Origin: UBA8437 sp003445035
GTDB taxonomy: Bacteria > Planctomycetota > Planctomycetia > Planctomycetales > Planctomycetaceae
Reading direction: 5' to 3'
Assembly: GCA_937901285.1 (NCBI GenBank)
Contig: CALCHI010000450.1
Coordinates: 1-15,429 of the forward strand
DNA: 15,429 nt
Below are positions 1 through 6,766 of this stretch, piece after piece. The notes beneath the pieces were generated by a model that had not been told where the DNA came from, made no database searches, and was given only the letters and a program-made list of their open reading frames with translations. The number at the start of each line of letters is the position of its first letter. Within the stretch, counting starts at the first letter, position 1. The translations under genes were made by a program, and so were the position numbers.

Positions 1-327
1 GAGGGCTGGCGGGACGTCTCGCAGACGTCGGCACTGGAACTGGCTGCCGCCTACGCCGACCTGCCGCTGGCCGCCATCATTTACACCAATATCGCCCGGG
101 ACGGCATGCTCGAGGGTATCGACCCGGAAACGCTTCAGGACCTCCAGCAACTGGCCCAACTCGGTCCTCCGGTGATTGCGTCGGGAGGGGTGACGACGCT
201 CGAGGATGTCCGACAACTGGTGGACTTGTCTGTTGCGAGCCCTCGACTGATCGGAGCCATCGTCGGACGGGCCCTGTACGAGGGAACGCTGGATCTGGAA
301 GCCGCGGTCGAACTGACGTCGGCCTAG
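1..327 (+). CDS. hisA: HisA, C-terminal part (5' end outside window)
   Basis: Phosphoribosylformimino-AICAR ribotide isomerase, the (beta-alpha)8-barrel enzyme of histidine biosynthesis that converts ProFAR to PRFAR in the cytoplasm. The reading frame is open from base 1 and gives 108 residues, a little under half of the usual ~240. Seen in the sequence: the late-barrel signature IIYTNIARDGML (residues 26-37), whose Thr29 corresponds to the conserved active-site Thr of HisA/HisF barrels; the phosphate-binding PVIASGGV strand; and the closing GAIVGRALYEGT. The usual Asp of 'YTD' is Asn here, a mild substitution. The gene ends normally at TAG 325-327, which shares its bases with the stop of the opposite-strand neighbour. 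The N-terminal catalytic Asp lies outside the window. Identification is secure. Confidence 0.95.
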   Translation, partial: EGWRDVSQTSALELAAAYADLPLAAIIYTNIARDGMLEGIDPETLQDLQQLAQLGPPVIASGGVTTLEDVRQLVDLSVASPRLIGAIVGRALYEGTLDLEAAVELTSA

Positions 328-908
328 CTCTCGAAGAACGTGTTGATCCGCCAGCGGCGGCTCGACTTGCCGCCGTTCTCCACCGACGTGCCAGTCTCAC
401 CGAGTTGCTCGGCCAGCTGTTCCCGCTGCCGTTGCACCACAACCAGCTTGCGCTGGACCTCCTCCAGCTGCTCGCCGGCGATCTCCAATTGCTGCCGCGC
501 GTCGGCAAGTTGTTCCTCCAGTGATTGGCCGACCTGCTCCTGCAGATCGATGTCACGGTGTGCCTGGCCGAGCTGGTCACGAAGCTGCTCGAGTTCGACC
601 GTCAGCCGATCGATCCGTTCCTCGGCGTTCTTGAGTGACTCGGCCGAGACATCCCGGTCTCGTGACCACACCTGCTCGGCCTCGTCCATCGCCGCGCACG
701 TCCGCGAGAGCTCCGCCTGCACGCTGTCGCGATCGACCTCGAGTGTTTCGATCCGGACCTGCCGAGCGGCAAGATCTTCCTCGAAATCCTGGCTTCGCGC
801 CACGTGGGCCTGCTGCTGTCGTGCCAGTTGCCGACCGCGGATCACCCAGGCCAACAGCCCCCCCACGACCAGTCCCAAGCCGCCAACGATGACAGGCAAC
901 GGTTCCAT
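324..908 (-). CDS. membrane-anchored coiled-coil protein of unknown function
   Basis: A 194-residue protein with no enzyme motif that I recognise. The N-terminus MEPLPVIVGGLGLVVGGLLAW is one hydrophobic segment (about residues 5-22) followed by positive charges, so it is probably a single membrane anchor with the rest in the cytoplasm. Residues ~25-165 are rich in Glu, Gln, Arg and Leu in heptad-like spacing and should form a long coiled coil. The tail is short and basic (KSSRRWR). I chose the ATG at 908 because it has GGGAG about 7 nt upstream and begins at the hydrophobic segment; a GTG at 965 would add 19 polar residues. It lies 69 bp downstream of rtcB on the same strand and may be co-transcribed. 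The architecture recalls LapA-like or RmuC-like N-termini, but I cannot assign a family. Confidence 0.75.
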   Translation of the reverse strand: MEPLPVIVGGLGLVVGGLLAWVIRGRQLARQQQAHVARSQDFEEDLAARQVRIETLEVDRDSVQAELSRTCAAMDEAEQVWSRDRDVSAESLKNAEERIDRLTVELEQLRDQLGQAHRDIDLQEQVGQSLEEQLADARQQLEIAGEQLEEVQRKLVVVQRQREQLAEQLGETGTSVENGGKSSRRWRINTFFES

Positions 909-977
909 CAGGGTCTCCCTCGTCGACGATCGCCGGGATCGGACAAGAACGTCTCGGCGGCCCACACTAACGATTTA

Positions 978-2441
978 CTAACCCTTGATCACCCCCACCG
1001 GACGCATTCGCGCCACCTTTCGCGAGAGTCCGGCCGAGTCGACCACGTCGACCACGTCATTGACGTCCTTGTACGCGTCGGGTTGCTCCTCGGCCAGCCC
1101 CCTCCGGCTACGGGACCTCGCCACAACACCCCGTGCCAACAGTTCACGGTCGATCTGTCGCCCCTGGGCATGACGCACCGCCTGGGTCCGACTCATCCGC
1201 CGACCGGCTCCGTGGCAGGTGGTCCCGAACGTGCGTCGCATGCTGCCTGGTTGACCGACCAGTACCCAGCTGGCTCGCCCCATGTCACCGGGGATCAGCA
1301 CCGGCTGCCCCACCCCGCGGTACCGCTCGGGAATTTCCGGATGCCCGGCTGGAAACGCCCGGGTCGCTCCCTTGCGATGGACCCACACCCGCCGGGACTC
1401 ATCACCGATCATGTGCTCTTCGAACTTCGCGATGTTGTGGGCCACGTCGTAGACCAGTTCCATCCCCAGGTCCTGCCAGCTCGATCCCAGCACCTTCGAG
1501 AACGCCTGCCGGGCCAGTTGCATCAGCAGTTGCCGATTGCACCACGCGTAATTGGCCGCCGCCCGCATCGCTCCAATGTAGGCTCGCCCCTCGGGGCTGT
1601 CCGCCGGGGCACACGCCAGTTGCCGGTCGGGCAGCACGATCCCGTACTTCCCCGGCACACCCCGCAGGGCCCGCAACGCGTCGTCACAGACCTGGTAGCC
1701 CAGGCCGCGCGAGCCCGAATGGATCATCACGCAGACCTGGCCGGTGAACAGGCCCAGGGCCGCCGCGGCATCACCGTCGACGACCTCCTCAACCACCTGC
1801 ACCTCCAGGAAGTGGTTTCCGGAACCCAGGGTGCCGCACTGGTTGACGCCGCGGGCCAGGGCCTTCTGGCTGACACGATCGGGTTCAGCTCCCTCCAGGC
1901 ATCCCTCCGCTTCGGTCATCTCGATGTCCTCGTTGGTCGCCAGCCCCCGCTCGACGAGCGCCGACGGCCCCCGCGCCATCAAGGTCTTCAACTCGGACCG
2001 ATTGAACCGGAACGGCCCACTGCGACCGGCTCCGGCCGGCACCGTGGCGAACAACTCGTCGACCAGTTGCACGAGCTGTGGCTTGAGTTCTTCCTCGCGG
2101 ATCGTCGAACGCACCAGCCGCACGCCACAGTTGATGTCGTAGCCGACCCCACCCGGGGAGATCACCCCGTCCCGCTCGGGATCGGTCGCGCAAACACCGC
2201 CGATCGTGAAGCCGTAACCCCAGTGGATGTCGGGCATCGCCAGGCTGGCCACCTGGATCCCCGGTAACGTCGCCACGTTGGCAACCTGCTCGGGGGCCTG
2301 GTCGCCGCGGATGTGTTCCATCAACACGTCGCTGGCGAAGATCAACCCGTCGACCCGCATCCCGGGCTTGTACGACCGGGGAATCCGCCACAGGCAGTCG
2401 TCGACCCGTTCAAGCGGACCGTGGAATACGGGCTTGGTCAT
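978..2441 (-). CDS. rtcB: RtcB, tRNA-splicing/RNA-repair ligase
   Basis: GTP- and Mn2+-dependent RNA ligase that joins 2',3'-cyclic-phosphate (or 3'-phosphate) and 5'-OH RNA ends through an RtcB-GMP intermediate. At 487 residues it is near the ~480 of archaeal RtcB. All catalytic landmarks are visible: MPDIHWGYG at 69-77, the metal ligands Asp102 and Cys105 in GYDINCG, His210 in GSGNHF, His241 in IHSGSRG, His335 in VAHN, and the guanylated His410 in TCHGAGRRMSR. These match P. horikoshii D95, C98, H203, H234, H329 and H404 with nearly constant offset. I chose the ATG at 2441 because it begins 17 nt after the archease stop; a GTG at 2489 would lie inside archease. Immediately upstream is archease, its known activator. 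No RtcR-type regulator or RtcA cyclase is present. The protein appears fully active. Confidence 0.97.
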   Translation of the reverse strand: MTKPVFHGPLERVDDCLWRIPRSYKPGMRVDGLIFASDVLMEHIRGDQAPEQVANVATLPGIQVASLAMPDIHWGYGFTIGGVCATDPERDGVISPGGVGYDINCGVRLVRSTIREEELKPQLVQLVDELFATVPAGAGRSGPFRFNRSELKTLMARGPSALVERGLATNEDIEMTEAEGCLEGAEPDRVSQKALARGVNQCGTLGSGNHFLEVQVVEEVVDGDAAAALGLFTGQVCVMIHSGSRGLGYQVCDDALRALRGVPGKYGIVLPDRQLACAPADSPEGRAYIGAMRAAANYAWCNRQLLMQLARQAFSKVLGSSWQDLGMELVYDVAHNIAKFEEHMIGDESRRVWVHRKGATRAFPAGHPEIPERYRGVGQPVLIPGDMGRASWVLVGQPGSMRRTFGTTCHGAGRRMSRTQAVRHAQGRQIDRELLARGVVARSRSRRGLAEEQPDAYKDVNDVVDVVDSAGLSRKVARMRPVGVIKG

Positions 2442-2458
2442 CCAACCACCAACACAGT

Positions 2459-2869
2459 TCAGATGTCGACAATCACCTCGGCCATCCACCGATCATCCTG
2501 CCGTTCGACCTTCAGGCCATGGTAGGTGATCGCCTTGACCTCGCGAGCCAACCGGTGAGCCTGGCCTTCGATCATCTCCCCTCGAGCCTCGACATCGAGT
2601 CCCCCCGGCGTGTGAACGGCGGTGAAATCACGACCAAGAAATCCGGTGGTCTCGAACCGGAACAGCAGTTCGCCCAGCAGATCAATCAGCAGCAGGTCCA
2701 GGTCATCACCCTCGATCCGGAACTCCGTCGCTCGATCCGACTTCAGCGTCTCCGGATCGTCCACAACCAGGGAGGTCAATCCGCGTGCCGCCTCGGCAAA
2801 CAACTCCTCCAGGTCACCGGCGGTGACCCTCAGCCCGAGGTCGGCGGTGTGGTCGAACGTTTCAAACAC
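2459..2869 (-). CDS. archease, RtcB activator
   Basis: A 136-residue archease-family protein. Archeases stimulate guanylation and multiple turnover of RtcB and broaden its nucleotide use. Family features seen are the N-terminal FDHTADLGL (Asp at residue 6 onward), an acidic middle with DDLDLLLIDLLGELLF, and the C-terminal REVKAITYHGLKVE block followed by a final beta strand ending VIVDI. The usual cysteine of the terminal 'CDI' is Val here. The start is GTG at 2869: the homology begins exactly there, AAGG lies about 9 nt upstream, and the frame has no plausible closer ATG. A much longer open frame upstream is antisense to the transporter and has no family similarity. The gene is first of an archease-rtcB pair with a 17-nt gap. 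Only 33 bp separate it from the divergent transporter gene. Confidence 0.93.
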   Translation of the reverse strand: MFETFDHTADLGLRVTAGDLEELFAEAARGLTSLVVDDPETLKSDRATEFRIEGDDLDLLLIDLLGELLFRFETTGFLGRDFTAVHTPGGLDVEARGEMIEGQAHRLAREVKAITYHGLKVERQDDRWMAEVIVDI

Positions 2870-2902
2870 GGCGAGGACCTTATACCATGATCCGCCGCAG
2901 CG

Positions 2903-3841
2903 ATGACTGTTCCTCACGACGAGTCCCGTTCGATGTCGGCGACCCGCGGCCGCTGGCTGCTGGTGGTCGCGGCGTTGCTGTGGAGTACGACCGGATTGTT
3001 CGTCAAGGCGGACGCCCTGCGGGAGATACCGGGGCCGACACTGGCGTGCCTCAGGGCCCTGTTCGCCGCAGCCTGCCTGGTGCCGTTTGTCCGGATCGCT
3101 TCGATCCGCTTCCGACCCGGCCTGGTCCCGATGGCCGGCGCATTCGCCGCGATGAACGTGCTGTTCCTGACGGCGATGACGCTGACCACCGCCGCAGCTG
3201 CGGTGTTCCTGCAATACACGGCGACACCCTGGTCTTTCGTACTGGGACTGATGGTGCTCGGCGAAACCTGGCGGAGGGGCAACCTGGCGGCGGTCGTGCT
3301 GGCGGTGGCCGGAATCGTGGTCATCGTCGCCGGCAGCAGCGGCCAGCAGACCGCCACCGGCAACCTGCTTGCGATTGCCAGCGGATTGGCCTTCGCGGCG
3401 GTGATCGTCTCGCTGAGACGCCTGCGGGACGAATCGCCCATCTTCCTGGTGCTGGTCAACCAGGCCACGAGTTGCCTGGTGCTGTTGCCGTGGTTGGCCT
3501 GGCATCCCCCGTCGTTGTCACTCGAACAATGGCTGCTGTTGGCCGCCTTCGGAGTCATCCAGATGTCGATCCCCTACCTGTTGTTCGCCCGGGGACTGAA
3601 ATCCGTCTCGGTCCAGGAAGCCTCGCTGATCGCACTGCTGGAACCGGTCCTCACGCCGGCCTGGGTCATGATGGCCGGCTGGGAGACCGTGGAAACGGTG
3701 ACCTGGCTCGGCGGAGGACTGATCGGCGGCGGCCTGTTGCTGCGGTACACCGTCTGGGCCGGAACCGACATCGGGTCGCCGAAATCCGTAGGACCGGCCG
3801 GCGGTGCTAGGCCAGGATCAGCGCGACGCGAAGGTCCATGA
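2903..3841 (+). CDS. EamA/DMT-family transporter
   Basis: A 312-residue inner-membrane protein of the drug/metabolite transporter superfamily, which exports or imports small metabolites such as amino acids. It has two homologous EamA halves (about 17-143 and 152-282), each with five hydrophobic helices. Typical marks are the first helix WLLVVAALLWSTTGLF, FLQYTATPW near the end of helix 4, and LLEPVLTPAW in helix 9. The substrate cannot be inferred. Two ATGs are possible, 2903 and 2933; neither has a good Shine-Dalgarno. Family proteins usually start close to the first helix, so 2933 remains possible. The last ~24 residues after helix 10 are polar and basic and lie over the 3' end of the glycerate kinase gene (35-bp convergent overlap). 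A TATACC at 2881-2886 could be a weak -10, without a convincing -35. Confidence 0.88.
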   Translation: MTVPHDESRSMSATRGRWLLVVAALLWSTTGLFVKADALREIPGPTLACLRALFAAACLVPFVRIASIRFRPGLVPMAGAFAAMNVLFLTAMTLTTAAAAVFLQYTATPWSFVLGLMVLGETWRRGNLAAVVLAVAGIVVIVAGSSGQQTATGNLLAIASGLAFAAVIVSLRRLRDESPIFLVLVNQATSCLVLLPWLAWHPPSLSLEQWLLLAAFGVIQMSIPYLLFARGLKSVSVQEASLIALLEPVLTPAWVMMAGWETVETVTWLGGGLIGGGLLLRYTVWAGTDIGSPKSVGPAGGARPGSARREGP

Positions 3842-5165
3842 CATTGGTGTGAGTCGGCCCGGTCTGCAACAGCCCGCCGATGGTCTCGAAGAAGGTGTAC
3901 GAGTCGTTGATCGCCAGGAACGGTTCGGGAGACAGCTTCCGCGTACGAGCGGTCCGCCACAGGTCCTGGTCCACCTCCGCTCCGGCCGCGTCAGTCGGAC
4001 CGTCCTCACCGTCGGTGCCACCCGACAGAATGACCAGGCGATCCAACCCGCTGTCCCACGCCTCGGCCAGTGCCGCCAGGACCAGTTCCTGGTTCCGGCC
4101 GCCTCGCCGTGGCTGGTCGGTTTCGCTCAACTTCACCACTGGCTCGCCCCCGGAAATCACACAGGCGGGCACGCCGACCGGTCCCTCACCCGCCTGGATT
4201 CCGCGGCACATTTCCAGGAGCCTCACGCCCTCCTCACAAGCCACGCCGAGGTTCTCTGATCCCAGCGAATGGACGTGGTAGCCCAGCGCCTCGGCCCGGG
4301 CGATTGCCGCCGCCACGGCCACCTGGTTGTTGCCAATCACGTGGTTGGTGACCGTTTCGGGAATGACTTCGTCGAGGCCATCCTCATCGGCAGCCCGGGC
4401 CTCGAGACACCTCCAGACGACCTCGGGAACATCGTCGATCCGAGCCGCGAACTTCTTGAGAACCTTGAGAGCCATCGTGTCGGTTCCGCTGTCGGCGATG
4501 ACCGGCCCGGAAGCAATGATGTCGAGCGGGTCACCGATGACATCGGAGATCAACAGTCCCTGGACGGCTCCCGCCGTCGATGCCGCCCGGGCCAGGCCCC
4601 CGCCCTTGACGGCACTGAGCCGCTTGCGGACACAGTTGAGCTGGTTGATGGTGGCGCCGGAGAGCATCAGCAGGCGGGTGACGGCCAGCTTGTCCTCAAG
4701 CGTGATGCCGGAAACCGGAGCCGGCAACAGGGCGCTGCCACCGCCGGAGATCAGGACCAGCACCAGGTCTTCCGGGGTGGCTTCGCCGACCAGCCTCAGG
4801 ATGGCCTCCGAACCCGCCACCCCCTCGGCCGTCGGCTCGTTGACTCCGGCTGGACGCGCCGCGTGCAACCGGATCCGCTCGAGCGGCCTGACGCAGTCGG
4901 CCGGGACGTTGACCCAGCCGCTGACGCGTTCGGACAGGAATTCCGCAGGCAACAGCTCTTCGAGGGCCGCCGACATTCCGGCTCCGGCCTTGCCTGCCCC
5001 GACGACGATCAGTCGCTCGAGCGTATCCAGCGGGTACCGGCGGTCGCAGACCTCGAGCGTCGTTCCGTCACAACTGACCGCCTGTCTGACTAGTCGGCCA
5101 GAATCGACCGCATCAACGCCCGACTGCCAGATCGAGCGTGCATGACCGGAGGCCACTTCGAGCAT
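3807..5165 (-). CDS. gckA: glycerate 2-kinase (DUF4147-MOFRL family)
   Basis: A 452-residue class II glycerate kinase that phosphorylates D-glycerate to 2-phosphoglycerate, feeding lower glycolysis; some relatives are annotated as hydroxypyruvate reductase (TtuD). The N-terminal DUF4147 domain (~6-250) contains VVGAGKAGAGM (Lys59), the glycine-rich SGGGSALLPAP (140-150), LNCVRKRLSAVKGGGLA (176-192) and SDVIGDPLDIIASGP (207-221). The C-terminal MOFRL domain (~333-446) has GGRNQE, SGGTDGEDGPTDAAGA and the closing NDSYTFFETIGGLLQTGPT block. All appear intact. Its ATG overlaps the stop of the upstream 72-residue gene by one base (TGATG), so translation is probably coupled. The 3' end overlaps the convergent EamA gene. 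Glycerate kinase is the better name because the key Lys and both domains are present; the exact product isomer is inferred from the family. Confidence 0.92.
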   Translation of the reverse strand: MLEVASGHARSIWQSGVDAVDSGRLVRQAVSCDGTTLEVCDRRYPLDTLERLIVVGAGKAGAGMSAALEELLPAEFLSERVSGWVNVPADCVRPLERIRLHAARPAGVNEPTAEGVAGSEAILRLVGEATPEDLVLVLISGGGSALLPAPVSGITLEDKLAVTRLLMLSGATINQLNCVRKRLSAVKGGGLARAASTAGAVQGLLISDVIGDPLDIIASGPVIADSGTDTMALKVLKKFAARIDDVPEVVWRCLEARAADEDGLDEVIPETVTNHVIGNNQVAVAAAIARAEALGYHVHSLGSENLGVACEEGVRLLEMCRGIQAGEGPVGVPACVISGGEPVVKLSETDQPRRGGRNQELVLAALAEAWDSGLDRLVILSGGTDGEDGPTDAAGAEVDQDLWRTARTRKLSPEPFLAINDSYTFFETIGGLLQTGPTHTNVMDLRVALILA

Positions 5166-5383
5166 CAGGCACTGGGTCGGAGATGGCGGTAGGCGGAGAG
5201 GACTTCATAGAGATCGGGGGAAACACCGATTTCGTCTTCGGCGAAGTCCTGCAGCCAGGTGCGATCCGTACGACTGGCGTCGGTCAGAATCTGGGTGAAT
5301 TCGGCAAAGGGGATGTTCACGGCCGGTTCCGGCAGCGTCGCGACATCCTCCTCGCCAGTGAAGATCCTTAACCGGGGTCGCAT
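5165..5383 (-). CDS. 72-residue acidic protein coupled to glycerate kinase
   Basis: A small, soluble-looking protein with no signal peptide or membrane segment. It starts MRPRLRIFTG, then has an acidic stretch, a middle NIPFAEFTQILTDA, and a striking core TWLQDFAEDEIGVSPDLYEV followed by LSAYRHLRPSA. I recall similar short proteins from planctomycetes, all uncharacterised; I cannot name a function. The ATG at 5383 was chosen because GGAGG sits 8 nt upstream (5392-5396); the ATG at 5398 and longer starts lack such a site and add a non-conserved arginine-rich stretch. Its TGA overlaps the glycerate kinase ATG (TGATG), which suggests coupled synthesis and possibly a functional tie. Upstream is a 205-bp structured gap after ruvA. 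Being a real gene is supported by the ribosome site, the coupling and the protein-like composition. Confidence 0.8.
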   Translation of the reverse strand: MRPRLRIFTGEEDVATLPEPAVNIPFAEFTQILTDASRTDRTWLQDFAEDEIGVSPDLYEVLSAYRHLRPSA

Positions 5384-5391
5384 GTTCGTGT

Positions 5392-5396
5392 CCTCC
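5392..5396 (-). promoter_or_regulatory. Shine-Dalgarno GGAGG for the 72-residue gene
   Basis: Read on the minus strand, GGAGG is followed by 8 nt and the ATG at 5383-5381. It overlaps an upstream in-frame ATG (5398-5396), so that codon is more likely part of the ribosome site than the start. This is the clearest anti-16S match of any start in the window and decides the gene's N-terminus. Confidence 0.7.
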
Positions 5397-5495
5397 ATGA
5401 CTCGACAAGCAACAAAGCGAGGGCTTCCCTGCCCCGTGACCATCCTTTTGGAGGGCCGCCATCTTGGCTCGTCTCGTATGGAGAGAATCGGCACA

Positions 5496-5564
5496 CCCCT
5501 TGCGGGGAGTTGAGTAAGATCTGCGGGAAAAAACGGTTTTTCTCAACTTGACGGCCACACCGTC
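5496..5564 (-). other. cluster of inverted repeats downstream of ruvA (possible terminator/leader)
   Basis: The gap 5384-5588 has no gene but several inverted repeats. Read on the minus strand in order: GACGG-TGTGG-CCGTC (5564-5550); GTTGAG (5550-5545 region) pairing with CTCAAC at 5514-5509, enclosing GAAAAACCGTTTTTTC; then CCCC-GCAA-GGGG (5507-5496), a stem closed by a GNRA-type tetraloop and extended by AC/GT around one mismatch. The T6 run (5533-5528) is about 16 nt after the first stem, so this is not a textbook intrinsic terminator. It may end the ispF-cysS-ruvC-ruvA transcript or be a leader for the following gene pair. No convincing -35/-10 pair was found here. Confidence 0.4.
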
Positions 5565-5588
5565 CGAGGAGGACCGGTTTCCGGCCGC

Positions 5589-6221
5589 CTACCCGTCTCC
5601 CCGCTGCTGGCGATACACCTCGCGGAGCACCTCCTCGACCGAATCGAACGACTGGCCCGACCCCAGGATCGCCTCCAGCTTGCTACGGGCGTCCGCCGTC
5701 GAGTGCCCCAGGCCAACCAGGGCCTGCAGTGCCTCACCGATCAGATCCCCGCTCGACTCGACGGCTCCCCCCCCCATTTCGCCGCCGACCATCAGGGCAA
5801 ATGGTGTCATCTTGCGATGCAGCTTGGCGATTATCCGGTCCGCGACCGCCGGACCAATGCCCGGCAGCAACGTCAGCCTCTCGGCGTCTTTCTCGACAAT
5901 CGCCTCGGCCACGTCACACACGGGTTGGACCATCGCCTTGAGCGTCTTTTTGACACCGACCCCGTCAACCGAACACACCAGCTCGAAGAACTCCCGCTCG
6001 GCATCGCTGGTGAATCCGATCAACCGGGGCGTCATCCGCCCCTTCTGGGGATTCCCCTCGAGATATTCGATCGTCCGCAGGCTGATCTCCTGGCCCTCGC
6101 GCCCCTGGAGCTGCCGGCGGACAAAGTCGGGCACGTAAACCGCGTAGGCGAAGGCCCCGACGTCGATTGTGGCCTCGGTGTCACCCAACTCGCTCAAACG
6201 ACCACTGATACGTGTTCTCAC
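5589..6221 (-). CDS. ruvA: RuvA, Holliday junction branch-migration subunit
   Basis: A 210-residue RuvA, which tetramerises on four-way DNA junctions and loads the RuvB motor, while RuvC cuts. Domain I (OB fold, ~1-70) starts MRTRISGRL; domain II carries two helix-hairpin-helix motifs, SVDGVGVKKTLKAM (84-97) and LPGIGPAVADRIIAKL (119-134); the RuvB-binding domain III is at ~158-205 (LIGEALQALVGLGHS). The loop YLEGNPQKGRMTPRLIGF is longer than the E. coli equivalent and is one reason to suspect a planctomycete. The start is GTG, within a GTGA overlap with the ruvC stop, so the pair is translationally coupled. It is the last gene of the ispF-cysS-ruvC-ruvA run. RuvB is not adjacent, unlike the classic ruvAB order. 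Confidence 0.97.
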   Translation of the reverse strand: MRTRISGRLSELGDTEATIDVGAFAYAVYVPDFVRRQLQGREGQEISLRTIEYLEGNPQKGRMTPRLIGFTSDAEREFFELVCSVDGVGVKKTLKAMVQPVCDVAEAIVEKDAERLTLLPGIGPAVADRIIAKLHRKMTPFALMVGGEMGGGAVESSGDLIGEALQALVGLGHSTADARSKLEAILGSGQSFDSVEEVLREVYRQQRGDG

Positions 6222-6766
6222 GCCGAGAGCCTCCTGCCAGAGTCCTGGTGACTGTGCAGGTGACAGATCGCCACCGCACAGGCGTCGGACACGTCGTGTG
6301 GACTCGGAGGCGCATCGAGACCCAGTTCGGCCTGGACAACCCGCCCCACCTGGTCCTTGTCGGCTTTCCCGCTTCCGGTCAACAGTTTCTTGATCTGCGT
6401 CGGCGTGTAGTGCACGACCCTGGCTCCGCCGTCAACCGCCGTCATCAGGATCGCTCCACGAGCGTGAGCCATCAACAATGCGGATTTCGGGTTGCGAGTC
6501 AGGGAAAAGACCTGTTCGATCGCCAGCACCTCCGGCCGGTATTCGGCGAGCACTTCGACAAGCCCGTTCCCAATCTCGGCAACCCGCTCGGCCAGCGACC
6601 GGCCCGACGTTGATCGGACCACGCCCGCCTCGTGCAGCACCAGTTTCCCGTCCGGGCGGGACATCACCGCGTACCCGGTCCGGTTCAGGCCGGGATCGAT
6701 CCCCACAACGTGAGCCCGTTCGCCGTCGTTCCGGGCATCCGGTGAGTCGGGTTGGGATCGGGTCAT
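6218..6766 (-). CDS. ruvC: RuvC, Holliday junction resolvase
   Basis: A 182-residue endonuclease of the RNase H-like fold that resolves Holliday junctions by symmetric cuts, working with RuvAB. The four catalytic acids are visible: Asp24 in GIDPGLNRTGYAV, Glu84 in AIEQVFSLTRNPKSAL, and Asp158 and Asp161 in PHDVSDACAVAI. TPTQIKKLLTGSGKADKDQV (121-140) is the conserved DNA-contact region. A ~20-residue hydrophilic N-terminal extension precedes the family's usual start. The ATG at 6766 is supported by its ATGA overlap with the cysS stop; a later start would lose the coupling. The 3' end overlaps ruvA by 4 nt. Confidence 0.96.
   Translation of the reverse strand: MTRSQPDSPDARNDGERAHVVGIDPGLNRTGYAVMSRPDGKLVLHEAGVVRSTSGRSLAERVAEIGNGLVEVLAEYRPEVLAIEQVFSLTRNPKSALLMAHARGAILMTAVDGGARVVHYTPTQIKKLLTGSGKADKDQVGRVVQAELGLDAPPSPHDVSDACAVAICHLHSHQDSGRRLSA

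Noticed and set aside
1039..1068. Short tandem-like repeat of GTCGACCACGTC in the rtcB 3' end
   Set aside because: It encodes the conserved NDVVDVVDSAGL region of RtcB. The repeat follows from the Asp-Val-Val amino acid pattern rather than a separate element.
804..2267. Long plus-strand open frame of 487 codons
   Set aside because: It is antisense to rtcB, whose catalytic residues are all present. The translation is Pro/His/Arg-rich, typical of a complementary-strand frame in GC-rich coding DNA, with no recognisable family.
2870..3505. N-terminal extension of archease by about 212 residues
   Set aside because: The extension lies antisense to the EamA transporter and is low-complexity Gln/Arg/His. 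Archease homology starts exactly at the GTG at 2869.
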